A stretch of DNA of 64,000 nt from Sanderia malayensis (lineage: Eukaryota; Cnidaria; Scyphozoa; Semaeostomeae; Pelagiidae), in contig RQOL01000906.1 of assembly GCA_013076295.1 (NCBI GenBank), forward strand, positions 4,650,001 to 4,714,000, in the 5' to 3' direction. The position numbers and the translations under genes were made by a program. Under the pieces are notes generated by a model that was not told where the DNA came from, ran no database searches, and saw only the letters and a program-made list of their open reading frames with translations. Shown here in pieces: positions 24,503 to 37,531 of the stretch. Position 1 is the first letter of the stretch, and the number at the start of each line of letters is the position of its first letter.

Positions 24503-25433
24503 CATTGCTCTCCCAGCTTGGTGTGCTTAGATCTTTGCTATGTTGTGCATACTATCATTACGTGTCGCTTTATTAAATCAAGCATTGTAAATTGACTTTT
24601 TACATGAGTACATTGTCACGTGTTATGTTATCAAATAAAAGCAAAAATTGTTAAAATCAAACAGAAAAACTGTCTTAAAACCGGAGAAATATTAAATGAT
24701 TAGCTTAAGAAGAAGGAAAGTGTATTTGTTCTTTGTATCTTCTCGCATTTTTCAATTATACTAGAAGCTCAACCCACAAAATTGAGGAATCAGTTCTACA
24801 TTGTGACCAGCATGGAAAGAGCAAACTGAAATCACAATATTCCCAACCGACCTTGACTTGCGAACTTCGAGAATGTTTGAATAATTAATGACCATTACCA
24901 ACAGACTAAAGCACGAGAGATAAGCTGCGGAATTTCACCTGTGCTTTTTAGTCTCTGGTGAAAAAAGCCAGCATGTTTGAATATTTTATTCAGAGAGCGG
25001 CGTCTTCCGAAAGAAGGCCTTGGGATCGATGTACAATAGACTTTGGGTAAAATTATATTGATCTTTTCAAGCGGCCCAGTAGCGAAAAACACGTGCCTGT
25101 TAAGAAAGTCATGTATCATGTTGTGAATTCATTTGTTCTGTGCGGATAGGCTCATCTTTAAGTGAAATTTTACTTCTATTGAGCACACGTCGAGAGTCAA
25201 ACAAAGAACCTCATAAATAGCTAATTTGGTTGCAATCAAATATCGGTCGTGAATTTTGCTCCTGGGGTCCGATGATTGCTCACTTTGAAATTCTCATACT
25301 CTAAATTAAAGAACATAGATTTGAACATTCCATCCATCTTTGCCTTCTTCTTCGCCATTGTGTAAAAAAAACAATTTGGCTGATGATCGCAATAGCGCGA
25401 ACCTAGAAATAGTGTTAGCTTTATTATTGCCTT

Positions 25434-25625
25434 ACACGTTTTTTAATAAGAAACTGGTTTATAAGAAGCTAGTATGTACTATGATGATCAAAAATTTAAG
25501 AAACTCTAGTACTAGGCTCAAGAAAAGTTAAGAAACTTGTGGTACTAAAACACCAAGATTAGATTTTCATGCCAAATTAAGAAACTTTTAGTACTAGGCA
25601 CCCGACCCAAGTTTCTTATAAAAAT
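25434..25625. mobile_element. Inverted-repeat element with 'AAGAAACT' words
   Basis: ACACGTTTTTTAATAAGAAA CTGG at the left and AGTTTCTTATAAAAAT at the right are inverted. The interior repeats AAGAAACTxxTAGTACTAGG. It resembles the element at 27,217-27,514 in plan, with GAAACT replaced by GCAATT. It is non-coding. Confidence 0.5.
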
Positions 25626-27216
25626 TGTATTTCTGCGTTATTGTTCCTATCCTCATAACCTTGCTCAACCTACCATGGATGGTGAGCAGTATACATGCTG
25701 AAAGAGACACTTCACGGAGTTCTTAAATTAATAAGCAATATAAGAACGTAAGAATTCAATTATCAAGAAATTTGTTAAAGTTAAAAAAAGTTAAAGCTTC
25801 GTGATTAAATAATAAAAAGATTTGTTATCTTAGTTTAACGAAATCTTGATAAAGAAAGAAGTAGCTATGTACTTTAATTCCTTTCAGCACTAATTTCTTC
25901 CATAAACAAAGAATAATTTCTTTAAGAAACTAAGACTCAAAATTCCCGAAAAATAATGCAAAATTAAGAATTAACAATTGAAATATCAAAGCTTGCAAAA
26001 ACTTAAAATATTTTTATCCAGGTTTGCCTTATTTCACCTCATCATTAGGAAACTTTCAAAATTTTAGCACTCGGGTTTAGTTTTCAAAAATTGCTATCTT
26101 ATCTAGTTCGTGTTTGTTAAATGAAAGCAAGTTATTTGTCAAGTTCTCAGTCTGCTTTTCACGTCACTATAGTAACATTAGAAAAATAATGGACTTTTTC
26201 CTGTCCTGTTGTTGAGGAGTTTGGGAATTCGACAGCACACGGCTTTGAAAGTTAGAAAAAACAAAATACAATAGAAGTTGTAAAGATAGGGCTACAATAA
26301 AAGAGCCGATAAAACATGGTAGAATCTCAACAACGTAGATAGCAAGCTATAACAGTCTCCTTCAACATTTACCGTATCCAGGCTCATGCTCTGGATAACA
26401 AAGCAAAGCATAACCTCGTTTTGAATCAATAACACATTCTTGATCTCGCTCTGACTCTAGTAAAACGCTGATAACAACTTTAAGTGGTTATGTGAGCGTT
26501 TGATGTTTAAAGGTTTAATAAGCCTAACTTGTGGGTTAAGCCTGATATTGGGATAAAAAGATTAACAAATGAGCAGCAGCCAGCGTTATTTCTATTCCAA
26601 CACTGTTGACCGAGTCTGAATCTCATTGCTTACTGATGCATTTTAGATTGGGCGCTACCGAATTCTCAAAGAAAACTAAAACGCAATTGTTCAAATACAG
26701 GTGCTAAGTCTGGATTCAAAGAAAGACGGTCGCCTATAAATCACGTTCGCTGCAAATGCAAAAAGCTTCAATCAAAGCCATTGTGACTGCTTTCATTCTA
26801 TCCTTGTTTGAAGGACATTGAAAACACATTTCGAAATAACATTGTACGTTAAACAAGTCCGGTAAATAATTACTTTTACAGGAGCAAGTGATTTGAATTG
26901 AGGTAAAATGAAAACACGAGTTCCTTTCATTTGGACTTGTCCATTCGTAATTAGCACTTGATGGTCCATTCTACAAGAAAAGCTATCAACATTATCGTCG
27001 TCATAAGTTGTAATCGTAATCAAATTCACCAGTAAATCTATATCAATGTCCCTGGTGTGACCAACCACAACAAAGTACTCAGACAATGTAAATTAAAATT
27101 AGACAATGTAAAATTTGCTTCAAAGGAAAATTCACCGAGAGCTCGAGACAGATTGAAGTTGTAACTGTTGGTTCGATTTGGGCTCATTGCTACGAAGATT
27201 CCTAGGCACATACATA

Positions 27217-27514
27217 CACGCATTTTTTTTATAAGCAACTGGTTTATAAGCAAGGCAGTACTCGGCAAGGCAAAAATTTAAGCAATTTTAGTACTGGATT
27301 GAAGACTGCTAAGCAATTTGAAAAATTGTATTTTCAGTATTGAACAGGAAATGTGAACTGACACCATATTTACCTCTTTCTAATCTATTTTAAAAAAACA
27401 CGAACAAAAATTTAAGCAATTGCTAAGCAATTTTGAGTATACTCAAATTTGCCTTCCAGCTAAGCAATTTTTAGTACTGAGCCCGAGTTGAAATTGCTTA
27501 TAAAAAAATGCGTG
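27217..27514. mobile_element. Inverted-repeat element with 'AAGCAATTTTAGTACT' words
   Basis: The left end CACGCATTTTTTTTATAAGC and right end GCTTATAAAAAAATGCGTG form a near-perfect inverted pair. The interior has several AAGCAATTT and TAGTACTG words in both orientations. There is no ORF for a transposase. Confidence 0.65.
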
Positions 27515-30445
27515 TAGTACATAAATGCCGGGGAGAGGGAGATATGATTTTAAATACATAGAACAACAGTGTTTTGTTCTGATCCTTCGCTTTCTGTAGA
27601 TAACGTGTTCAACGCTGGAAATTATTAGTATTTAGACCATATTAAGAAGATTACCAGTAGAACGTAACGTGGTTTGGTTGATTGGCACTGACTGGTAAAA
27701 ACTAAAGGCAAATTTGTCAGTCGTAGAGCTGGCTACCAGACACACAGGTCAATCAAATCATCATCAAACTAACATTACAACAAAGCAGTCCAACCCGCAA
27801 TAATACAAAAGCAACATGAGCACGCACATTCATGATGAGCTGTAGTGAAAATTAATCAAACATGAAGCTCTACGGTATATTTAGACAGCACAGCATAGAA
27901 ATCACAATAATGTCGTAATGTGTAGACTGAAGGCTGTTCGTTTATCATTGTATGGGTATGAGGCGTGTGCTCAGCTGCCGTACCCTGATGAATTCTACTT
28001 ACACACTTATACACAGGCACAATGAGCGGATGGATGTCGCATGCACTATGCTAACTACAGCTAGTCGAAACGAACTTGGCCTTAATTAGAGTATAACAAT
28101 GATGGAAATGCTCAGTGAAACAGCGTGTTAATAATTAATGAGCCGCAAATTTCTCAGCTTTCCTTCCAGTGTACACTTTCTCGCTCTAGCTCGCTTCTTT
28201 GTTTGAGGAGAAGAAGAGTGGAAAGGAAATGGCAAAGAGACAAACATCGATTTCGCTCAGGAATCGTTGAAACATTTCCTCTCGTTAGCATACATTACAT
28301 TACAGCTCGATGTTAGAGCCGTGTGGCCACCTCGAGCAAAGGAACCCTTTGCTATCGTGGAGTTGAAATAACGGTACACGGGTTGTGATATTATCCGAGG
28401 TGTTTGCTGATATGTTTGCAATGCTTTTTAAAACAATCTTTCCCCACACTCCCATATCAAAGCACAATTATCTAGCAAAGCAAAGCAAGAAACCCCCTCG
28501 ACAACTTGGCTGACGAATAATAACATGAATTTGAAATGCTTCAGTTTTAACGATACCCCTTCGCTATATCATTCCCAATACAGCAGACACGCTACGATAT
28601 CCATAAATATCGACACGCATAGCTCTGTAATAACTAAAAAGTCGTGTTAAAGAACCTGCAAACGTAATAATAACAAGGTGTGTATATTGTCGAAGATAGG
28701 AAAAGCGAACGACACACAGCAAGCATGGTCTCGAGGGCTCTTTTGATTTTTTGTTAACACAGCTTCATTTATTATTAAAGACGTATTATGTTCACTAAAA
28801 GCTATGCATCGAAAATTACTAGAATAATAATGATTTCTTGAAAGGGCAGGGGAATGACTGTTTTTGAAGCTGTTTTCAATTAAAAATGAGCATTAGACAA
28901 TTCTCCAAGCGTGATTCAGTAACCAAGTCCGCTGGAATTTCAAAGGTGTGCTCTCTGAAAAACCGCTGACAAAAAATTCGGTCCGTTGAATTTCTTCTTC
29001 ATACGCAGCCCACGATATTGTCAACACAAATTCGAAATCTCGCGTAACTGAATATGAGGTCATTCGGGAGACGAGACATATGTAACGTAACTCATCCAAT
29101 GCGAAACGCGGTGATTCGTGTATAATATGTAGAGAACTTGATATCACCAAGGCACCCAACATCACCACCAACTAAACTAACCATAGCACGTTTGACAACA
29201 AATGTATAAGCATGCTCTCATTGTCTCAAATTGGTTCGTTGTGTTGTTCGCGAAAACAGATACGCGATAAACGAGCAACACCCAACGACAATACGAACGT
29301 GAATAATTAATAACAGTAAATTGAAATAATTCTTATTAAATAGCCGTACGAAAGAGGGATCGAGAGGAAAAGAACGTGGCGATGTGCTAAACGTGCGAGA
29401 AAGCAATGTGACACGCTATAGTTACTTGCAATAACGTGAAAGTATGCGACCTAATGGTACACTTAACAGCACAATACACATTCCAACCAAGTAGCAAATG
29501 TGGCATAGCAATATAGCCGAGATTCAACACGATAACCAACCAACCCCTGTTGATAATGTAGATGACAGGCTTACGTCTATAGCAGCTTCACCTGCTTCGT
29601 AGTATGTAATGTATTCTCAGTTCGAGGAACACTTGCGATAAGTTGGTTTCTCTTCGTTTTGAACCCTGAATTCATTTGATGTGTTTCCCGAAATACCTTC
29701 TCCCCAAAACTAAATTGTACCTTGATAACTCAACTATACTCAAATTCCCTCAATGCATCTCAAACATATTTCTTTCTCTTTGCTTAGTGCATGCTAGAAC
29801 AGGTTTGATATTCACATAACTCGAAACCTGGATAAATATAATACTTTATCGCCTTCTAGATGGATAAACCGTAATTCAACATGTATATTTGAAACCTGCA
29901 TAGAAACACACGAGAAAATCCAATGAACTTTGAACAGGACGCGTGCGAAAACATAGAAGGCACATCTCAAACATCGTGGATTTTCGTTCTCATCAAACCT
30001 AACTGAACCAATAAGTTCACCTGAAAAAACAAAGAAATGGTGTTTGCAATCCCTTATAGACATTTGACTTTAGAATTCGAAGATTTTGACTCCCACCAAA
30101 TTTCTTCAGAAACAAATCGAAGTACAGAAAACAACACATTTGATAGCAACAATAATAGTTATTGTTCACATGACGCAATTACACCTGAATACTTTAATTA
30201 TATCAACATCAAACATATTAACCAAGGATAATTTCGTAAATTTAACATAACATCGATCCATACTCCCAAGCTATAGAGACCTGATATATTGGTATTTAGC
30301 AGCTAATTCTGCAAGGAAAATGTTCAACATCTGAGTAACCTTCTTATAAAACAAGACTTGAGCAATACACCAATCCTCATCTTATCCTAATAACTTTGAA
30401 TGTTACGAAAGAGAGAAATATCTGAATACGAGGGCATACGATCAA

Positions 30446-31897
30446 TTAATGAACTTTCGAGATGTGTTTTTGTAAACTAGGCATTGTGTAGAAAGCATCA
30501 GAGCACTTGTGACAGCTAAATACGTCCACACTGTGAGTCTTGGTGTGTTTATCTAGGCCAGATTTCGATGCAAAGCGGTTGCCACATACGACACACGAGA
30601 AGGTTTTACTTACAGATGAGCAATTAACATTGTTACTACTAACGTTATTACCACCAACACCAACAGCATGTTCCAAAACGTGCTTCGCTCGGTTCGTCAA
30701 GCTTCGAAAGGCCTTGCCGCAGTACTGGCATGGGTAGGGTTTTGAATTGCTATGATAGTTCATGTGTTTTCGAAGATATGTTGGACGTTTAAAGACCTTA
30801 CCACACTGCTCGCACATGTGTTTGCCGCTGGGTGTTGTTAACCGCGTTCCAGACATTTTCTCATCTTCTCCTCTCATCTCGTTGTTATTCGGATCCAGCG
30901 AACTATTGGATGTTTCACTGCTTTCGTCCTCTCCTCCCCTTTCTTCCTCTCCTCGTTCTTCATCACCTTCCTCATCTTTATCATCTTTTACTTCTCCATC
31001 CTCTACATCCTTAACCAACTTGGTTGCATTGCCATTTTTCTCTTTATTACTTGACGTGTGCTGCGTTCGTTTCTTCTTCGCCTGGTTGCTGCAATTCTCA
31101 AGCGACGTCTCCTTGTCCTTTTGCGCTGCTTGACTTTCTGTTGACGATGTCGATGCCCTCTTCTGCACCTTCTGCGGCCTGTTCGAACCTGGCGAACGCG
31201 GTCTGTGCCATCGTCTGTGTGAAGCAAGGTTCGCCGGACAGCTAAATACCTTGTCGCACTCCGGGCATCTGTGTTCAACGTGCTTTATTCCCGAGCACTT
31301 GTGTTGTGCCAAAGAGAAGGCGGCCTGAAACACTTTCTTACAGAGCTGGCACACAAACGTGCTCTGCGACAACGGGCCTCTCACTGGTGGTGGTGTCACA
31401 GAAGATGAAGATGGCGACAGCACAGCTTCGTCATCGGTCTGATTCGCTTCATAACTGTTCTCCTTTCCGATAACACTGCTTGGCGATGATGATGAAGAGC
31501 GTTGCTTTGTCGACGGCTCTTTGTAGATGACTGAAATTGGTTCGATCTGCGGAGTGCGTACAGCCAGAGAACTGAATCGAAGCAACGGCATTGATGATGG
31601 AATGAGCAAACTGCTGGAACTCTTCTTGTTAATACCCTTTGTCAACGTTACCCCAGCGTTTTCATCGATTTTTCTGTAGTCGCTGTTGCAATTGCTTGCC
31701 AAAGACACAAAGGCACTCTGGTTGTTTCTGTATAGAGTGTTCTCTCTGTCGCCTTTATTACTAATAAGAGAAGACGTAGTAGTGATGATGTGGCCTTTAT
31801 TGATCATTTGTTGATATGATTTTCGCGGAGAGGCCGTCGCGGTGGAGTCAAATGGCGATGCACGCTTGCATTTCTTAACGAGAAATGAACGAGGCAT
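30446..31897 (-). CDS. INSM: INSM-family zinc-finger transcription repressor
   Basis: A single-exon gene of 483 residues. The first residues MPRSFLVKK form a SNAG repression motif as in INSM1, INSM2 and GFI1. C2H2 fingers lie near residues 181-206 (degenerate, [19 protein letters not shown]), 209-231 ([20 protein letters not shown], almost identical to INSM1), 360-382, 388-410, 433-455 and 460-483. The region between the second and third fingers is basic then strongly acidic and Glu/Asp-rich, so probably disordered. INSM proteins are nuclear regulators of neuroendocrine and neuronal differentiation, and vertebrate INSM1 is also intronless. Whether it is the INSM1 or INSM2 counterpart cannot be decided, and an invertebrate single orthologue is likely. 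It stands alone with large non-coding flanks on both sides, as is common for developmental regulators. Confidence 0.92.
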   Translation of the reverse strand: MPRSFLVKKCKRASPFDSTATASPRKSYQQMINKGHIITTTSSLISNKGDRENTLYRNNQSAFVSLASNCNSDYRKIDENAGVTLTKGINKKSSSSLLIPSSMPLLRFSSLAVRTPQIEPISVIYKEPSTKQRSSSSSPSSVIGKENSYEANQTDDEAVLSPSSSSVTPPPVRGPLSQSTFVCQLCKKVFQAAFSLAQHKCSGIKHVEHRCPECDKVFSCPANLASHRRWHRPRSPGSNRPQKVQKRASTSSTESQAAQKDKETSLENCSNQAKKKRTQHTSSNKEKNGNATKLVKDVEDGEVKDDKDEEGDEERGEEERGGEDESSETSNSSLDPNNNEMRGEDEKMSGTRLTTPSGKHMCEQCGKVFKRPTYLRKHMNYHSNSKPYPCQYCGKAFRSLTNRAKHVLEHAVGVGGNNVSSNNVNCSSVSKTFSCVVCGNRFASKSGLDKHTKTHSVDVFSCHKCSDAFYTMPSLQKHISKVH

Positions 31898-32792
31898 ATT
31901 TTCTACTTTATTTCTGTATATTAATCTCTTCTCTCGACGATGCGAGCTTCAAATATGCAACCCCGACCGAAATGCCAACAAAATCAACTGAGCAGTCAAA
32001 TACAACAGCAGCAAAAACAATCACGGAGTTAAAAACACACTGTAAGCAGCAGATGAGCAATGTCCAAAGAAGAATCTCTGCTCATGTACCTGTTGCAGAC
32101 GCGAATAGTCGTTCGCTCGACGACAATTAATTATCCGCCTTTTTATCGTGGATGCAATTACGAATGAAGGTTGAGCGATATTTGTGTAAAATAATTTGCT
32201 CTATACAGTGTGCGTTTCGATCGACGGCTGTTTGGCAATCACGTAAACATTTCGTCTTAACGAGACTGTGACAGCCTGAGAAGTGATGTGAGAAGGCGAA
32301 TGCGTATTCTCTTAGCTATAAGCGAGAACGGCTTTCTGCTGATATCGAAATTCAGCCTCAGACTCCATGTACGCGCAGCTGTCGCCAGGTCTCAAGTACG
32401 CACAAATAACACAACAGAACACACACAGGTATGCATAAAACACGGTTGTTGTTAAGAGATGCGCTCGTTCAATCAACGGAATTATACAAGCCACACTCGC
32501 CATTGTTTAAATGTCATTGTATTCGATCATGCAAACCACGTGTTTCGGGCTAAAGACGAGGGGGTCGCGTCGTCATCTGATCGAGTCACATTGCGCAACA
32601 CAACAACAGCAGTGTACAACGATGGTTTCGGCCAGCGGAATGCTAGATTTGAGCTGGCGTACGTGTCGGAACGACAGGCCTTTTACTGCCACGTGAATGA
32701 GTAACGTGATAATAACGTAGCACATTATAATGCATAGCAAAGCTTACAGAATATACCGAGGTACTGATCCTTCTCAGTAGAATATTATTACA

Positions 32793-32980
32793 TACAGTCA
32801 ACTCTGTCTAATTCGAACACCCTGGGAAAGCGTGAAAATGCTCGAATTACAAAAGGTTCGAATTATAGAGGCTTATTTATAAGGATTGGTTCTTTGGTGA
32901 TCCTTGAAGGGACAGAGAATTTTGTTCGAGTTAGATAGAGTTCAAGCTACACGAGCTCGAACTATGCAGATTTGACTGTA
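32793..32980. mobile_element. Pogo/Tigger-like MITE, full copy
   Basis: TACAGTCAACTCTGTCTAAT at the left and GCAGATTTGACTGTA at the right are inverted and begin and end in TA. The interior carries CGAATTATAGAGG and CCTTGAAGGGACAGAGAA. It is 188 bp and non-coding. Relatives lie at 20,616, 50,499 and 54,408. Confidence 0.7.
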
Positions 32981-34445
32981 TTCAGTGTAGCCTTGTCGTA
33001 TTTAGAGGGAGATTCCAGGTTTGCCGAAATTCGCAATTCAACAGACAAAACACTGAAATCTAGATATGATATAACTTTGAAGATAACCATTGTTTTACAC
33101 TATATCAGGTTGCATGGTATATCAGGAGTTTCGAAAATCGAGGCTAGATTCTGCATACGAGCCAATGCAGAAGATGAGGAGGCTTGGTCCACGAAACCAG
33201 AAAATTTTATGCGTAGAGACTGGCAATAGATTGCACTGCTTAATATTCTGTTGCTCCATCGGGCAAACAGGGCTCTGAATGTAGACAGCAGAAGAACCAT
33301 CTACTGACCCGTGCTCTGAATGGGTGGAGAGCAGCTGAAGGAATTACGCAAATTGTCATTCAATCCTGGATGCCAAGTGCCAACGCGCGTCTGTACAAAG
33401 AACACGCGGAGGCGGGATAGTAAGCAGTGAGATCTCGAACACCGGGAAGGGAAGAGAAAAGTAAATATTGGTGAATCGGTCAAGAATTCCGTCATGTGCA
33501 TAACGCATTGATTTGCAAACCTATTCAAAGTTGATCTTATGTTTGCGCAAAAGATTGTTCGATCCAGAGGCCTGCGTATAGCCCCACAATTGTGGTTTTA
33601 TCTCTAGTGTGCTTGTAGTAAGCCGACCCAGCCTGCTCCGAGCAGCCCGTCATTGTATACATACCAAAAATTTCGCGTCTACTTTGCCTCGCGAGTGGCG
33701 GAGGTCTCTCTTCCCTTAATATGAACAACATGTTCTTGTTCTGTTCTGTTCTGTTTTGATCAACATGATTCTTTTCTATTCTTTTCAATATCAGTCTAGA
33801 ATTCCGACACAATAAAGCGTGCAGCTGACGATTCACAGGAAAGTGCCTTACGACTGACAGTTGAGTCGAGATATGCATTGAAAGACACGTACACCCATTC
33901 AGAATTCTATTTACACACGTTTATCTCCGGCGAAAATACATTATTAATAATAACGATGATGATAATAGAAATCATGCACGCTGTCCACCCATCTTCCTTT
34001 GCAATCACATGCAACAAAGAGCAAAACAATGACTACAATCGTGGGATAAATACACACCGTGTCACATGCTTCAACAGCGGTGCTTTGCTTTATTCCCCAT
34101 TTCCTTCGCCAGATTAAAACACGGACTAACGAATGACGAAGTCACGTGAATAGTGCCTATTCTCAATCACCATCATCATCATTATTATCGTTAACTTTAA
34201 TCATTATCCATCAAGCGTTATATTCAAACTAGGCCTAGACTTCACTCCCGCTGCTAGAGAAAAATCATACATGAAGCAATAACGCCACATTGCAGATAGA
34301 AATTTAAGCCACTCTAAAGGGGGCTGCCAGAACAGTATTCGCAGTAATACCCCAGTAATTGCCCCAAGCTTCTTTGGCCAACCCCTTTGCCCCATCATTG
34401 CTTCTGCCCCATCTTCAATTGAAGTTCATAAAAGGACATTGCAAT

Positions 34446-34549
34446 CTAGACTCGTTACATTACGTCCCAATGCCTCGCTCGTAACTCGCTCAACACAAGG
34501 GAGTGAGCAAAAACGAGCGAGGCACAGGGACGCAATGTAGTGAGTCTAA
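34446..34549. mobile_element. 104-bp palindromic element, copy 1
   Basis: The two arms pair over most of their length, for example TGCCTCGCTCGTAACTCGCTC against GAGCGAGGCA. It begins CTAGACTCG and ends GTGAGTCTA. A second copy of the same length lies at 58,384-58,487. It encodes nothing. Confidence 0.65.
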
Positions 34550-35629
34550 TCGCAATCCTGAACACAAACCGTAACTGAAACTACAAAATGGATTTTGCTA
34601 TATGTTTTGCGAGATCTGAAAATTAAGAGTAGATTCCACTATGAAGCAGTTGATTGAAGCAGATGTTGATTGAAGCAGATGTTTTCGCCATGCCGGGAAG
34701 CTCGTCAACTTCACCCCTCGCTATATCGACATTCCACTGTTTAACTAGACAGTAAATACAGTTTTAATGACTGCTACCTCGAATAATGAGGTACAACGAT
34801 GAAATTTCAATTTGATTTTAAGCTGAAAAGAGTTTTGTTTGATTAACGCACAGTACGGCCACCGGTACTCAGTACACAGAACATAAGACAACCCAACTAT
34901 AACATCCGCAAAAATTCCTCAGAAAACTAGCTGGCTTTATGACACACAAATGTATTATATGTGCCTTTGTGTCAGCTGGTAACTGAGATAACAGTCAAAT
35001 AGAAGCAAAAAAGCAGATCGCACAACAGTAAATTCTCCTTAAAGCCCCCTTTTCCACAAAGCTCCCCCCTCAAAATGTGAACAGAGCGAAAGTTGAGTGC
35101 GCTTGATAAAAATCAGAAAATTTGCGCGATTGATGATGTTCAATAATTCTCAGCGCATCAAAATTTAAACTGCTGATAACGTCTTTCGAATTCGGTTGTT
35201 TTACTGTTATCTTCACTTGCACAACACTTGCCACATTTTTTCTATTCCCTGTGCAATACTGTGATTATTCGTTTGTTTTTTGAATAAGCAATACATCTAC
35301 CCCGAGTCTTCTTCAAAAAATGTTTCATATTTAAAAAAATTATTAAGTCGCCCTATCTTATTTGCCCCCTTCAAAGTGCTTGATATGAAAAAGCAACCCC
35401 TACGGGGGGGGTGGTCTTCGAACGTTCTTCATTCTTCTTTGCAAAAATTTTCAGCTCTTCCAACATGAAATGAGTTACATATTGCATATATTCGAAATCA
35501 GCATTCTATTCTCATCATGAAGGCACGTCTCCCCTTAACCCGACTCGGCACTTGTTTGCTTACAAAGACAATGGCAGCTGTGTTCCGAAATATAACCTCC
35601 TCCACAGTGGCTTCCACGTTTGCTGCGAA

Positions 35630-36115
35630 AAAAGAGTTGAATAGTACTAATTCTAGCCTCCTGATCACGTTGAAGCAAATTTCACCTTTCTATCATAGAT
35701 GGTTCAAAATTTAATGTCGAGCAGTTGCTGCAACACGTGATTTAGTTTTTGTATCATCCATGAAAGCCATGGAAGCAAATTTCAAATTTTGAAATATGGA
35801 AAAATATGGCAAACAAAGAGTCAAACAGTACTAATTCTAGCCTCCTGATCACGTTGAAACAAATTTCGGCTTTCTATGATATATAGTTCAAAGTTAATGT
35901 CAGGCAGTTGCTACAACACGTGATTTAGTTTATGTATCATCCATGAAAGCCATGGAAGCAAATTTCCAATTTTGAAATATGAAAAAATATGGCAAAGAAA
36001 GAGTCGAATAGTACAGCCTCCTGATCACGTTGAAACAAGTTTCAGCTTTCTATGATAGATGGTTCAAAAGTTAATGTCGGGCAGTTGCTGCAACACGTGA
36101 CTAGTTTATGAATCG
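35630..36115. repeat. About 190-bp tandem repeat, three copies (unit 1)
   Basis: Three successive diverged copies each contain AGCCTCCTGATCACGTTGAA, GCAGTTGCTGCAACACGTGA and CATGAAAGCCATGGAAGCAA. The same array recurs at 42,920-43,405 through the large duplication. Confidence 0.8.
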
Positions 36116-36292
36116 TTTCGTCATTCAAAGTCTGATTGCGTGGGTTGTTTTTTATTACGTTGGTTTGCGTGCGCTCTGCTTTCCTGGAAACATGGTTTCA
36201 CCCACGCACTCATTCATTTCTAATCTATTTTTGAATATTCTATATTGAAATATATACATCCAAATTTGTTAATTGTTTTCATTCGATCGCAG

Positions 36293-36631
36293 GTCATGCT
36301 TGGTGGCAGTAAGTTCCAAGAGTTGTTTGGAAACCCAGACAATGCCCACGAAGACCATATCAAGCAAGTTGCCTTGAATGGAATCAAAGAAACCCTTGGC
36401 ATTGCAACGAAACCCATGAAATGCTTGGTGTTTGTACAGAAGAACTGTATTCCTCGATAAATGGTTGGACATTTAGGAAAGATCGATCAAATAATACACT
36501 ATGTTAATAAATCTAAGATTCCATTGACATTAGTTGGGTCATCGTATAATGGAGTTGGTATCAATAATTGTATTTACAATGCTAAAATAGCAGTTGAACT
36601 GATGTTAAAATCGAAATGTTATTCTAAATAA
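36293..36631 (+). pseudogene. PPOX: Protoporphyrinogen oxidase C-terminal exon fragment (unit 1)
   Basis: An exon-like frame follows a good acceptor (TTCGATCGCAG). It encodes VMLGGSKFQELFG, then CLVFVQKNCIPR, a TAA (36,458-36,460), then MVGHLGKIDQ and PLTLVGSSYNGVGINNC, ending at TAA 36,629. This order and spacing match the end of PPOX, the FAD enzyme that makes protoporphyrin IX in mitochondria, where the family has an aromatic residue at the stop position. One base change could have made it. No other PPOX exon (FAD-binding N-terminus or middle) is found in the window, so this is a duplicated, broken fragment unless earlier exons lie outside the unit and splice in. The same stop is present in both units. 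Confidence 0.85.
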
Positions 36632-37531
36632 TATATATGAGTTAATTTGTTGTGCCTTATTATATATTTCTTGGAGCATCATAAAAGTGCCTCGTAAATA
36701 CGATGGAGGTTCGCAAAATGAAGGAACCTACGTGCAGAAGGTCCAAACATTTAAAGAACTCATAATAAAAACAATGTCCTCAAGGAACTTGTTTACTTTG
36801 AATATTGTTATCACTGCAAATAACTGAGAATTGGCAAGCCTATTCCATTCATTTGCTATCAAAACTGGCATGAATTGTACGCTGCAGATAGTTATAATAC
36901 CACATGCATGGAAAGAGATGATTACATAGTACATCGAACATGCAATTAAAATAAGGACTGTTAAGAAACCTTTAGAACTACAATTTGGCAAAACGAAGTT
37001 TAAAAATGAGGAGTTTTTAGAACTAGGACTGGAAGCAGATTCCTTACAAAAAATGCGAGTATTAGATTGAATGAAATCATGAACCATTGAATGAACCATA
37101 TTTTCTTAAAAAAAAACACAAACGTGTTCACTAGCATGAGAAGGTAATTAGAAAGTTTATTTATAAAGTAATTTTATTGATGTAAACAAAACACCTTCAT
37201 ACAGAATGTGGCACAAACACTTATATTGTTGTTCTTCTAATAACGTAAGAAGCTAGTTTCCAGACGTAATAAATAAGCAAAAAATATGACTTGATGCAAT
37301 TTAGCACAACCGAGTAAAAATATTGCTACCTTTGAAAGTTAATTTCCTTTTACGTCAATCTAATTGTACGTCAAAGTTGAAGCTTGTTAACATGTATAAA
37401 TAGAACAGAAGCGATCGTGTTTGACCATGTTTGACCCAGTTGCAAATGCACATCGTGAAAAGAAGTTGAAGAAGAAAATATACGAGACGACAGTAATCAG
37501 AACTAAGAGAAACTCTGGTAAAATATTAGCC

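Larger units (their letters stand above)
24503..30445. other. Gene-poor intergenic region
   Basis: No gene model with supporting splice sites or recognisable protein was found. Two inverted-repeat elements (25,434-25,625 and 27,217-27,514) are present. Several unsupported minus-strand ORFs occur: 26,793-27,086, 28,893-29,171, and 29,812 to about 30,020, the last preceded by a good acceptor. Some may be diverged or lineage-specific exons, but nothing links them. Confidence 0.5.
31898..35232. other. Intergenic region upstream of the INSM gene
   Basis: This stretch should contain the INSM promoter and possible distal elements. It holds a pogo-like MITE (32,793-32,980) and a 104-bp palindromic element (34,446-34,549). 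Other ORFs here lack splice support and homology. No further structure was seen. Confidence 0.55.

Noticed and set aside
30540..31278. Long Ser/Pro/Leu-rich plus-strand ORFs across the INSM gene
   Set aside because: They are shadows of the acidic and zinc-finger coding sequence on the other strand.
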